A DNA stretch of 35,954 nt from positions 1 through 35,954 of the forward strand of contig CAJTSD010000037.1 of NCBI GenBank assembly GCA_910578795.1, in the 5' to 3' direction. The position numbers and the translations under genes are program-made. This DNA comes from an uncultured Lachnospiraceae bacterium (GTDB taxonomy: Bacteria > Bacillota > Clostridia > Lachnospirales > Lachnospiraceae). Each line of letters starts with the position of its first letter. Position 1 is the first letter of the stretch. Positions 24,914 to 32,599 of the stretch are shown piece by piece. Under the pieces are notes generated by a model. It was not told the origin of the DNA. It saw only the letters and a list, made by a program, of their open reading frames with translations, and did not search any database.

Positions 24914-25626
24914 AGAACGCCTCCGTTTTTGCGCATATATGCGAGGATTTCCCTGCAAAATTCCGCGTATCTTCGTTTCGCGATTGTAATTCGTTCCCCA
25001 TTATCAAGGATTACTTCCTGCTTATTATAGACATCAACATATTTTAGATTGATGAGATAACTTTTGTGGCAGCGGAAAAATCCTTTATCCCGCAGGTTCT
25101 GTTCCAAAACATGAATCTGTTCATAATAGCTAAAAACACCGTTTGTCCCATGAATTTCAACCATTCTTCCTCTGATTTCAAAATAGTAAATGTCATTCAA
25201 AAACCACTTTGTTGTCTGTCTCTCTTTGTTGACGACTATAAATTCCTGCGAAGGCGTTTCTATTTTCCAAACAGCCTTTTGCAGCACTCTTTTTAATTTT
25301 TGGTTATCAATCGGCTTTAGTAAATATTGAAACGCCTCTACGTCATAGGCATCAAATACATAATCCCTGCTGGAAGAGATGAAAATAAGGATTTTGTCAA
25401 ATGCATTTTCCCGAAAAATCTGTGCAGTCCGCAGTCCGTCCAAATCATGCATGATAATATCAAGAAAAATAATGTCAAAATTGCCTGCGGACCGCACAAA
25501 CTCCCGCCCGCTGTAAAACTGCCGTATCGTGCAGGGGACTTTCATTTCATCTAATATTTTCTTGATTTTTCCTGCGATATTGCAGCACTCAATCATTTCA
25601 TCGTCACATACTGCTATGGACAGCAT
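24910..25626 (-). CDS. LytTR-family response regulator
   Basis: A 238-residue regulator. The receiver domain (residues 1-120) has acidic pocket D8/D9, phospho-acceptor D56 in DIIFLDIIM and the switch lysine in YLLKPID. A LytTR DNA-binding domain (about residues 135-235) contains YYFEIRGRMVEIH and the conserved GFFRCHKSYLINLKYV. The start at 25626 has AGGTGG upstream; the longer frame from 25674 lacks a site. It overlaps the kinase start by 4 bp. Direct repeats of GCTTTGCGAAT upstream may be binding sites for its own control. Confidence 0.92.
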   Translation of the reverse strand: MLSIAVCDDEMIECCNIAGKIKKILDEMKVPCTIRQFYSGREFVRSAGNFDIIFLDIIMHDLDGLRTAQIFRENAFDKILIFISSSRDYVFDAYDVEAFQYLLKPIDNQKLKRVLQKAVWKIETPSQEFIVVNKERQTTKWFLNDIYYFEIRGRMVEIHGTNGVFSYYEQIHVLEQNLRDKGFFRCHKSYLINLKYVDVYNKQEVILDNGERITIAKRRYAEFCREILAYMRKNGGVL

Positions 25627-25637
25627 ATAAACCACCT

Positions 25638-25698
25638 GCTTTGCGAATAGATTATGTATTACATATATCGACATAAATGTTATAGGAGCTTTGCGAAT
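25638..25698. repeat. Direct repeats GCTTTGCGAAT, 50 bp apart
   Basis: An exact 11-bp repeat at 25638-25648 and 25688-25698 lies in the leader of the LytTR regulator gene, with a weaker relative (GCTTTCCGAAA) at 25762-25772. LytTR proteins bind spaced direct repeats, so these are candidate autoregulatory sites. The first copy sits very near the ribosome binding site. Apart from this and a promoter at 25814-25842, the 319 bp between genes show nothing else. Confidence 0.4.
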
Positions 25699-25813
25699 GT
25701 CATAAACGGGCGTTTAGATGTTTTAAACGGATTATCAATACAAGTTTTTGCTAACAAATCTGCTTTCCGAAAGGCGTTTGACTTGCGCAATTTCAGATAA
25801 TTCTCAAAAAAGC

Positions 25814-25842
25814 TTGTTTACATAACAAAAGTATGCTATACT
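25814..25842 (+). promoter_or_regulatory. Promoter of the decayed Rpn gene
   Basis: TTGTTT (25814-25819), 17-bp spacer, TATACT (25837-25842), about 100 bp before the pseudogene start. The promoter appears intact although the gene is not. Confidence 0.5.
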
Positions 25843-25945
25843 CAAAAATATTCTTAAAAAATCATGGCATATCGCCATAAATTCCAAAAAAATGAATTTA
25901 ATTTCGAAAGAAAATCAATTGAAACAACAGTAAGGAGAGGCTATA

Positions 25946-26795
25946 ATGAAAATAACATCATTGAAATACGATTTTTATATTAAGTGAAATACGCCGATAT
26001 TCGGCGCGGACAACGAAATTGTCCGAAAACACTTTATCAGCGATGTACTGAATATTCCGCTTGCGGACATCAAATCCGTGCGGATTATGAACGTTCCTTT
26101 GGAAACGCTATAAACGACAGAAACAGGGCATTTTGGATATCCAACTGGAACTCAATAATGACACAAAGATTAATATTGAATTGCAAATAAAACAACAGTC
26201 GCATTGGGAAAAAAGAAGCATTTTTTATCTTGCAAAAATGTATACTGCCGATTTAAGGCGTGGGGAAGCTTATAAAAAGGCAAAAAAATGTATTGCGATA
26301 TCCATATTGGACTTTAATATTGACGAACGCGCGGACTATTATAACATATACGCACTGCGCGACAAACATGGAAAGTTGTATTCGGACGTATTGGAACTGC
26401 ACACAATAGAATTGAAAAAGAACCCAAACAAAGAAAAACCATGTCCGCTCGATGAATGGCACAGCCTGTTTAATGCAAAGACAGAAGAGGATTTGAATAT
26501 GCTGAAATAAAAAACAAAAAACCACGGAATTATGGAAGCAATTAAAGAGTTGCGGGAAGTAAGCCTGACCGACCGAATACGGTTAGAGCACGAAATGCGG
26601 CTGAAATTCAAACGCGACCGCCAGGCAGAGGACGAATTTGTGTTTGAACAAGGCAGAAAAGCAGGTATCAGTCAAGGAATGGAAAAAATGATAAGAGCAC
26701 TGCGCAAAAACAATTATACAGATGAACAAATTGTAACAGAGCTTACGGAAGCATTTGACCTCAGCCGCGAGGAGGCGCAGGAAAAGCTTCAATAG
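25946..26795 (+). pseudogene. Decayed Rpn family nuclease/putative transposase
   Basis: It starts at ATG 25946 after AAGGAGAGG. The reading then has three lesions: a TGA at 25985-25987, a one-base loss near 26106 (where LWKRYKRQ is expected), and a TAA at 26508-26510 in an otherwise continuous frame. Pieces still readable are KHFISDVLNIPLADIKSVRI, GILDIQLELNNDTKINIELQ, the middle domain up to EEDLNML, and the C-terminal IMEAIKELREVSLTDRIRLE with RKAGISQGMEKMI. The intact family member would have about 280 residues with a PD-(D/E)XK core. It is a different subgroup from the intact gene at 6751-7650. Confidence 0.85.
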
Positions 26796-26814
26796 AAAAA
26801 AGAGGGGGATTATT

Positions 26815-27351
26815 ATGAAATATGCAATCGAATTATATTTCGACAAAGAAACCGAACAAAAACTCAATCAACTGTCTCAAAAAATTGCGGATGAAAAAAT
26901 CAGTACAAAATTTCTCGAGTGGAAAACAAGACCGCATCTTACGTTGGCATGCTACAATGATGTAGATGAAGACCGCTGCATTGAGGATTTAAAAGAGTTT
27001 GCCCAAAGCCACAAAAGAATGCCCGCCTACATTGGCTCAGTCGGAATGTTTAACGACACAAAAACAATCTTTGTATCACCTATTATGACTGGCAGTATGT
27101 ATCAGTTTCAAAGGGAGTTATTTGAAAGCCTGACTGAATTTGATACAAAAGGCTGGGAATGGTATCGTCCGGACCGTTGGGTGCCGCATTGTACAATCGC
27201 GCTTACAGGTGAGGATAACGAGGAGGCTTTTTTTCAGGCAAGCGATTTAGTGCTTCGCGAATTTCGGAAAATCAGCGGCAAATTTGTTGAAATAGGATTG
27301 GTTAAAATCACGGTTCCTGTAGAAGAATTATATACGGTAGACTTGAAATAA
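26815..27351 (+). CDS. 2'-5' RNA ligase/2H phosphoesterase family protein
   Basis: A 178-residue soluble protein with both hallmark histidine motifs of the 2H phosphoesterase fold: HLTLA with H41 and HCTIA with H125. Such enzymes open 2',3'-cyclic phosphates or process 2'-5'-linked RNA or nucleotides, but the natural substrate of most bacterial members is unknown. The start at 26815 follows GAGGGGG. It lies 19 bp after the decayed Rpn gene and has no obvious promoter of its own, so it may be transcribed from the promoter in front of that pseudogene. Confidence 0.85.
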   Translation: MKYAIELYFDKETEQKLNQLSQKIADEKISTKFLEWKTRPHLTLACYNDVDEDRCIEDLKEFAQSHKRMPAYIGSVGMFNDTKTIFVSPIMTGSMYQFQRELFESLTEFDTKGWEWYRPDRWVPHCTIALTGEDNEEAFFQASDLVLREFRKISGKFVEIGLVKITVPVEELYTVDLK

Positions 27352-27367
27352 TTGATAGCGACTGATT

Positions 27368-27397
27368 TTGTCAAAAAAAGTCACCCCCGCATATACT
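27368..27397 (+). promoter_or_regulatory. Promoter of the duplicated-domain small protein
   Basis: TTGTCA (27368-27373), 18-bp spacer, TATACT (27392-27397), 25 bp before the start codon. Confidence 0.6.
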
Positions 27398-27422
27398 AAA
27401 AGAAAACACGAGGATGACCTTT

Positions 27423-27980
27423 ATGGACAATAATTTTTTAACACAAATCACAAACGGCACAATTGATGCCGTAGAAACAGGCAGAGGCGGTTCTTTTGTA
27501 CTGGTTTCGTATTCGGATTGTCCAACCTGCAGCCGCGACAATCAGCAAATCCGCCTTAATGTCACCGGAAATACCGTAATTTTGGACGAAAACAGCAACC
27601 GGATACCAATAACGGACTTAAGAGTCGGCATGACCGTAAACGCTGCCTTCTCCAATGCCACAACAAGAAGTATTCCGCCGCAGTCCGCAGCATTTGTCAT
27701 ACAAGTGATAAGAAGACCACGAAATGACAACGTAACAATCGGCAGAATCGTCGACATCGACAGACAAAACAGAAGCTTCACAACCATCAGCGACGCAAAC
27801 CTGTCAACCGTCATTCGCTTTAACGTAGCAGACGACGCACAAATATTCAATGCCTTCGGAAGACCGATGAACTTCTCAGGCCTAGTTCCCGGACTGCGTG
27901 TCCGCGTGCGCCATGCAGCCTTCATGACCGCCAGCATTCCGCCGCAGACAACGGCGTTTGAAATCAGAGTCGTCAGATAA
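27423..27980 (+). CDS. Hypothetical protein with two tandem beta-rich domains
   Basis: A 185-residue protein that I do not recognise by family. It consists of two similar halves, each starting with a GxI..V/I-type strand (GTIDAVETGRGGSFVL and GRIVDIDRQNRSFTTI) and ending in an almost identical tail (IPPQSAAFVIQVIRR and IPPQTTAFEIRVVR). It looks like a duplicated small beta-barrel domain, possibly OB-like (DUF5666-like). The first half also carries a DCPTC cysteine pair. No signal peptide is seen. ATG 27423 is preferred, with GAGG about 9 bases upstream; ATG 27414 is too close to that site. Confidence 0.7.
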   Translation: MDNNFLTQITNGTIDAVETGRGGSFVLVSYSDCPTCSRDNQQIRLNVTGNTVILDENSNRIPITDLRVGMTVNAAFSNATTRSIPPQSAAFVIQVIRRPRNDNVTIGRIVDIDRQNRSFTTISDANLSTVIRFNVADDAQIFNAFGRPMNFSGLVPGLRVRVRHAAFMTASIPPQTTAFEIRVVR

Positions 27981-28006
27981 CAGGAAAAGCTTTATATAAA
28001 TTTGGC

Positions 28007-28035
28007 TTGGAAAAACACACAATATAGTGTAAACT
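28007..28035 (+). promoter_or_regulatory. Promoter of the PAS-only gene
   Basis: TTGGAA (28007-28012), 17-bp spacer, TAAACT (28030-28035). One copy of a 15-bp direct repeat lies within the -35/spacer region. Confidence 0.5.
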
Positions 28036-28066
28036 ATGAACATAAATCCATAAAACACACAATATA
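28012..28066. repeat. 15-bp direct repeats in the PAS gene leader
   Basis: AAAACACACAATATA occurs exactly at 28012-28026 and 28052-28066, 40 bp apart. The first copy overlaps the promoter and the second lies just downstream of the start site. This could be a pair of operators or a promoter duplication. Confidence 0.5.
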
Positions 28067-28068
28067 AA

Positions 28069-28088
28069 AAATGACACATCTGTCATTT
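28069..28088 (+). promoter_or_regulatory. Hairpin just before the PAS gene
   Basis: AAATGACA and TGTCATTT form a perfect 8-bp stem with a CATC loop, ending 19 bp before the start codon and just before the GCGAGGAG ribosome site. It could act as a repressor site or influence translation. Confidence 0.45.
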
Positions 28089-28107
28089 AAAGCGAGGAGA
28101 AACACAA

Positions 28108-28485
28108 ATGGAAATATCAAAATATTTTAAAAGCATTATCGAACAGGACAGATGCGCAGTCGTAATCTGCAACTTAGAAAATGAGATTATCTATATGAAT
28201 CCGACAGCGATTGCCCGTTATCAGAAATGGGGAGGTGCAGCGCTCATAGGGAAAAGCCTCTTGGACTGTCACAATCCGAACTCTTCAAAAATGATTAAAA
28301 AAGTAGTCCTATGGTTTGCCAAGAGCAAAGAAAACAACATCGTCTACACGTCATATAATGAAAAAGAAAATAAAGACGTCTATATGGTCGCGCTGCGGGA
28401 TGAGGATGGAACGCTAATCGGATATTACGAAAAGCACGAATACAGAAACGCGGAAACGGCGAAGCTGTATGATTTTGATATTTAA
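28108..28485 (+). CDS. Stand-alone PAS domain protein
   Basis: A 125-residue cytoplasmic protein consisting of essentially one PAS domain (residues ~10-115). The core strand is CAVVICNLENEIIYMNPTAI, the middle helix region GKSLLDCHNPNS resembles the FCHPPKS block of DUF438-linked PAS domains, and the closing strands include DVYMVALRDEDGTLIGYYE. No output domain is attached, so it must act through a partner, perhaps as a redox, ligand or oxygen sensor. The start at 28108 has GCGAGGAG upstream. It converges with the ABC-F gene. Confidence 0.85.
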   Translation: MEISKYFKSIIEQDRCAVVICNLENEIIYMNPTAIARYQKWGGAALIGKSLLDCHNPNSSKMIKKVVLWFAKSKENNIVYTSYNEKENKDVYMVALRDEDGTLIGYYEKHEYRNAETAKLYDFDI

Positions 28486-28500
28486 GAGTCATCATAATAC

Positions 28501-28526
28501 GGGACGTCTGTAAAAACAGGCGTCCC
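28501..28526. terminator. Stem-loop between convergent PAS and ABC-F genes
   Basis: GGGACGTCTGT and ACAGGCGTCCC pair (one G-U) around a short A-rich loop in the 48 bp between convergent genes. T-runs are poor on both strands, so termination strength is uncertain. Confidence 0.55.
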
Positions 28527-28533
28527 AATAGCA

Positions 28534-30087
28534 TTAAATCCGTAAACTCCACTCCGAACAATCCCACACATCCGTAGCCAGTCCGTCATAAAACTCTGGC
28601 TCATGGCAAACCATTAAGATACTGCCCTTATACGCCTGCAAAGCCCGTTTCAGCTCCGCCTTCGCATCCACATCCAAATGATTGGTCGGCTCGTCCAACA
28701 GCAGAATGTTCGTCGGACGGTTAATCAGCTTACAAAGCCGTACCTTCGCCTGTTCTCCGCCGCTAAGCACCTTTACCTTACTCTCGATATGCTTCGTCGT
28801 AAGCCCGCACTTTGCAAGCGCCGAACGCACTTCATATTGTGTATACGAAGGAAATGTATTCCAAATTTCTTCAATACAAGTCGTATCCACCGACTGGTCC
28901 ATCTCCTGCTCAAAATACCCAATCTCAAGATAATCCCCAAGCTCCACACTGCCCGAAAGCGGTGCAATCAGCCCCAAAATGCTTTTCAAAAGCGTCGTCT
29001 TTCCAATTCCGTTCGCACCCGTAAGCACCACCTTCTGCCCGCGTTCCATCGACAAGTCAAGCGGTTTCGAAAGCGCTTCGTCATACCCAATCACAAGGTC
29101 CTTAGAAGTAAAAATATACCGTCCGCTCGTGCGTGCTTCCTGAAAATGAAATACAGGCTTTGGTTTTTCCGACGCAAGTTCAATCACATCCATCTTATCC
29201 AGCTTTTTCTGCCGCGACATCGCCATATTCCGCGTCGCCACACGCGCCTTATTGCGCGCCACAAAATCCTTCAAGTCGGCAATTTCCTTCTGCTGCTTAT
29301 TATAAGCCGCCTCAAGTTGCGACTTTTTCATCGCATAGACCTCCTGAAACTTGTCGTAATCGCCGACATAGCGGTTCAGCTCCGCATTATTCATATGATA
29401 AATCAGATTCACAACACTATTCAAAAACGGAATATCATGTGAAATCAAAATAAACGCATTCTCATATTCCTGAAGATACCGCTTCAGCCATTCGATATGA
29501 TTTTCGTCAAGATAATTCGTCGGCTCGTCCAACAGCAATATGTCCGGTTTTTCCAACAAAAGCTTTCCAAGCAGCAGCTTTGTGCGCTGCCCGCCGCTCA
29601 AATCCGTAACATCCGTCTCAAGCCCGACCTCAAGAATGCCAAGCGCCCGCGCAACCTCCTCCACCTTCGCGTCGATCATATAAAAATCATGATGGTCCAA
29701 AAGCTCCTGAATCGTACCAAGCTCCTCCATATATGCCTCAAGTTCTGCTTCCGACGCATCACCCATCTTATCGCAAATCTCATTCATGCGCCGTTCCATT
29801 TCATATAAAAAGTCAAACGCCGATGCCAAAACGTCACGCACCGTCATGCCCTTCTCAAGCGCCGTGTGCTGGTCCAAATACCCCACACGCACATTTTTTG
29901 ACCATTCTACCTTACCCTCATCCGGCATTAACTTTCCGGTAATAATATTCATAAAAGTAGACTTTCCCTCGCCGTTCGCCCCGACTAACCCAATATGCTC
30001 GCCCTTTAAAAGCCGAAACGAAACATCTGTAAAAATTGTCCGGTCGCCAAACCCGTGAGAAAGATTTTCCACATTCAAAATACTCAT
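28534..30087 (-). CDS. ABC-F family ATPase (translation factor type)
   Basis: A 517-residue soluble protein with two ABC ATPase domains and no membrane segments. The first domain has GANGEGKST, LSGGQRTKLLLGKL and LLLDEPTNYLD. A charged helical linker (about residues 235-300) with KARVATRNMAMSRQKKLDKM follows; it is the P-site tRNA interaction motif region. The second domain has GANGIGKTT, LSGGEQAKVRLCKL and LLLDEPTNHLD. ABC-F proteins act on the ribosome, as housekeeping translation factors (EttA/YbiT/Uup) or as antibiotic resistance factors. This one resembles housekeeping YbiT-like members, with no long C-terminal extension, but resistance cannot be excluded. I prefer ATG 30087 by homology; ATG 30129 is also possible and neither has a strong ribosome site. 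Confidence 0.9.
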   Translation of the reverse strand: MSILNVENLSHGFGDRTIFTDVSFRLLKGEHIGLVGANGEGKSTFMNIITGKLMPDEGKVEWSKNVRVGYLDQHTALEKGMTVRDVLASAFDFLYEMERRMNEICDKMGDASEAELEAYMEELGTIQELLDHHDFYMIDAKVEEVARALGILEVGLETDVTDLSGGQRTKLLLGKLLLEKPDILLLDEPTNYLDENHIEWLKRYLQEYENAFILISHDIPFLNSVVNLIYHMNNAELNRYVGDYDKFQEVYAMKKSQLEAAYNKQQKEIADLKDFVARNKARVATRNMAMSRQKKLDKMDVIELASEKPKPVFHFQEARTSGRYIFTSKDLVIGYDEALSKPLDLSMERGQKVVLTGANGIGKTTLLKSILGLIAPLSGSVELGDYLEIGYFEQEMDQSVDTTCIEEIWNTFPSYTQYEVRSALAKCGLTTKHIESKVKVLSGGEQAKVRLCKLINRPTNILLLDEPTNHLDVDAKAELKRALQAYKGSILMVCHEPEFYDGLATDVWDCSEWSLRI

Positions 30088-30160
30088 TTCACAATCCCAA
30101 GCCTTTCCTAATCGTTCAAAAAGTTCCATTCTGCCGCGTTTGCGGTGTTATCCACGGATT

Positions 30161-30189
30161 AGTATATATGTATATCATAAAAAATGCAA
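30161..30189 (-). promoter_or_regulatory. Promoter of the ABC-F gene
   Basis: On the reverse strand TTGCAT (30184-30189), 17-bp spacer, TATACT (30161-30166), giving a start near 30154 and a leader of about 67 nt to ATG 30087. Confidence 0.65.
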
Positions 30190-30246
30190 TATAAACATAC
30201 CGTAAGACATTCTGCAACAGCGAGCCCGCATTTCAAGACATTTCCA

Positions 30247-30275
30247 TTGTTTCCTCCAAAAAGAAATGGTAGAAT
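30247..30275 (+). promoter_or_regulatory. Promoter of the right LytTR cassette
   Basis: TTGTTT (30247-30252), 17-bp spacer, TAGAAT (30270-30275). The predicted start, about 30282, falls at the first paired bases of the self-complementary leader. Confidence 0.6.
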
Positions 30276-30408
30276 ATTAGTTACTTTTCACGGTTCAGGA
30301 ATGCGCATTTACTGCGCGTTGCGTGAGAACATGATTCGTATGTGAGGAGCATATCGCCCCGAATCGTTGCTATGAGCGGCTTCCGAGCCGTGAATAGTAA
30401 CAAATATT
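30273..30408 (+). ncRNA. Candidate structured leader RNA or palindromic repeat
   Basis: A 136-nt element with long imperfect inverted ends: AATATTAGTTACT with TTCACGGTTCAGGAA on the left, matching TTCCGAGCCGTGAA with AGTAACAAATATT on the right (three mismatches and one indel over about 28 positions). Inside are two further hairpins: GCGCA/TGCGC (30303-30317) and GATTCG/CGAATC (30333-30365), the latter with an inner ATGTG/CATAT helix. A good promoter would start transcription at the left arm, and the LytTR regulator begins 28 bp after the right arm. It may be an untranslated regulatory leader of the operon, or a dispersed MITE-like palindrome inserted there. It matches no riboswitch class I recognise. 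Confidence 0.6.
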
Positions 30409-30436
30409 ATATATCAAGGCAAAGGGGGGGCATTAC

Positions 30437-31144
30437 ATGATACGCATTGCAATCTGCGACGATGAAAAAACGATGTCGGACAACATCAAAACAATGGTAT
30501 CCGACTTTTTTTGCGGCAAAAATATGCAAATCGCAATCGTGCAGTTTTCCTGCGGCGAGGAACTGCTAAACTACGGCAGACAAATAGACATTCTATTTTT
30601 GGATATACAAATGAAAACCATAAACGGTATGGAAACCGCAAAAATCCTGCGGGAACGCGGCTTTCAGGGGGTTCTCATTTTCATAACAATTCTCAAAGAA
30701 ATGGTCTTTGAAGCCTTTGACGTACAGGCATACGACTATTTGGTCAAACCAATCAAGGAAAGTCATTTTCAAAAAACAATGGAACGCCTTTTCGCTTCCA
30801 TACAAAGTGCCAGTGAAACAAATTTACTGATACAAAAAGGCTGCGAGAGCAGTATTATCCCATTTGACAAAATCATCTTTTGCGAAATTATTGACAGAAA
30901 AGTCTATCTGCATTTAACCTCTTCGGAAGTCGTCGATTATTATGAACGCATTGAAAATCTCGAACGGAAACTCGGCAGCAGCTTTTTTCGGTGCCACAGA
31001 AGCTTTTTAATCAACCTAAAGCACTTAAAAAATTACAAAAACGGCGCCGCCTACATGGAAGACGGCAGGCAAATCCCCGTATCAAGATTGCGGAGCAAGG
31101 AGTTTTCCAATGTGATTTTACAATATATGAAGACTGGAATTTAA
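30437..31144 (+). CDS. LytTR-family response regulator
   Basis: A 235-residue regulator with a receiver domain (acidic pocket D8/D9, phospho-acceptor D56 in DILFLDIQM, lysine in YLVKPIK) and a C-terminal LytTR DNA-binding domain. The latter has IIFCEIIDRKVYLHL and SSFFRCHRSFLINLKHL, very like the equivalent block of the regulator at 24910-25626. The start at 30437 follows a run of G (AAAGGGGGGG). It is the first gene of a cassette with a GHKL kinase and a charged protein, and lies just behind the self-complementary leader at 30273-30408. Its targets are unknown. Confidence 0.92.
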   Translation: MIRIAICDDEKTMSDNIKTMVSDFFCGKNMQIAIVQFSCGEELLNYGRQIDILFLDIQMKTINGMETAKILRERGFQGVLIFITILKEMVFEAFDVQAYDYLVKPIKESHFQKTMERLFASIQSASETNLLIQKGCESSIIPFDKIIFCEIIDRKVYLHLTSSEVVDYYERIENLERKLGSSFFRCHRSFLINLKHLKNYKNGAAYMEDGRQIPVSRLRSKEFSNVILQYMKTGI

Positions 31145-31181
31145 TCGATTCAGTTTCCGGTTATAGACAGGAGGACAAAAA

Positions 31182-32531
31182 ATGCCAGCGTATTTTGACT
31201 TTTTTTTCACACATATAATGGCAAATATTCAGGTGCTTGTAGGCTTTCACTTCTATATGAAACTGCTGCAAAAAAATACAAGGACATACGTTTATATCTT
31301 AATAGCATTGCTTTGGTTTGGTATCACGTATCTTATTCCAGCAGGCGGTATGGCAGAATTTGTGATATATATTTTTCTGCTGACCGCAAGCGGAATGTTC
31401 CTATGCCATGCCGACTCAAAATCCGCACTGCTATACGCCGCACTGACTGTCGAAGTCATGCAGCTTTGTTATGGCATCGTAAATTCACTCTTGCTGATGC
31501 TCTATCCGTTTACCGCCGACCTCAATCAGAAAGCCGTCGGCATCGCCTTTATGATATTAGGGCACGTTGCGTTGCTGCCTGCCGTGCTTTGCTACCGCAT
31601 CATTTGCCGCAGTTTTTCCTATTATGAAACCATTCAAAAACAGTCACTGCTTATGGTGTTGATACCAATTCTCCTCATCTTTTTCATGAGTGACTACATC
31701 AGCTCCGTCATCTACGGAAACACCAGCGTCACGGACAGCAGCGGCAGAATTGTCCATACAAACCATTATCAGATATTCGTGATACAGCTTTTAGGAATGG
31801 CTAGCCTGTTCTGCATCATGTCCGCCTACAAAAAGCTATTACGAAACCTCCGTCTAAGCACAGAGCTGACATTGTTGAAGCAGGAGGAACATTCCCTAAA
31901 CCAATACGTGGAGGAAGCAAAAGCGCGCTATGAGGAAACAAAGTCCTTCCGCCATGACATCAAAAACCACATTACTGTACTGAAAGAGCTTTTGCAAAAC
32001 GAAAAATCAAAGCAGGCGCTGGCTTATATCAAGGACATGGCAGACATCACGGAAGAACTGTCATTCCCATGCAGTACCAATAATCCTGCGGCGGATATTT
32101 TAATCGGAAATAAACTGGGCTTGGCAAAAAGCATGGGAATTGACGTATGCTGCACGCTGCATTTGCCCTATCCCTGTTTCATACGGGACATTGACTTTTG
32201 CATAATCCTCTCAAACGCGCTTGACAATGCAGTTCATGCCTGCAAAAAAATAAAAGACAGCACCCCCAAATATATCCATGTGACAGGACGTATACAGGGC
32301 GATTTCCTTTTACTCGAGATTGAAAACAGCGTTCGGGGAAACACCTTATTCCAAGAAGGGACAGGTCTGTCAAATATAAAAGCTGTCGCGGAAAAATACC
32401 ACGGTGCAATGAGCACAAAAACACAAGGCACAACCTTCCGCCTCAGCGTGCTCCTTATCATTCCACAGCATTCAGAAGACATCTCACGGCAAACTGGTTC
32501 AGGCACCGAATTCGACCGCCGAAAAATTTAG
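31182..32531 (+). CDS. GHKL-type sensor histidine kinase (AgrC/VirS-like)
   Basis: A 449-residue kinase with about six N-terminal transmembrane helices (residues 1-220). A dimerisation helix carries the phospho-acceptor H258 in SFRHDIKNHITVLKELL, and a GHKL ATPase (SNALDNAVHAC, GTGLSNIKAVAEKYHG) follows. It shares domain order and the RHDxKNH box with the kinase at 23516-24913. ATG 31182 has ACAGGAGG upstream, 37 bp after the regulator stop. As in the other cassette, no peptide-processing AgrB or precursor AgrD gene is nearby. Confidence 0.9.
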   Translation: MPAYFDFFFTHIMANIQVLVGFHFYMKLLQKNTRTYVYILIALLWFGITYLIPAGGMAEFVIYIFLLTASGMFLCHADSKSALLYAALTVEVMQLCYGIVNSLLLMLYPFTADLNQKAVGIAFMILGHVALLPAVLCYRIICRSFSYYETIQKQSLLMVLIPILLIFFMSDYISSVIYGNTSVTDSSGRIVHTNHYQIFVIQLLGMASLFCIMSAYKKLLRNLRLSTELTLLKQEEHSLNQYVEEAKARYEETKSFRHDIKNHITVLKELLQNEKSKQALAYIKDMADITEELSFPCSTNNPAADILIGNKLGLAKSMGIDVCCTLHLPYPCFIRDIDFCIILSNALDNAVHACKKIKDSTPKYIHVTGRIQGDFLLLEIENSVRGNTLFQEGTGLSNIKAVAEKYHGAMSTKTQGTTFRLSVLLIIPQHSEDISRQTGSGTEFDRRKI

Positions 32532-32549
32532 TGTACCGACACCGGTACA
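32532..32549 (+). terminator. Hairpin between kinase and charged-protein genes
   Basis: TGTACCG and CGGTACA form a perfect 7-bp stem with a 4-nt loop right after the kinase stop, followed by TTTGTG. It probably attenuates read-through or sets the mRNA end, so the downstream gene may be expressed at a different level. Confidence 0.5.
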
Positions 32550-32599
32550 TTTGTGAAGGGTGACGCGCCCCGACAAAAATAGAATAGGAGGGAAATCAT

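Noticed and set aside
28678..29442. A 254-codon forward frame within the ABC-F gene
   Set aside because: It is a basic, low-information antisense shadow of two well-marked ATPase domains.
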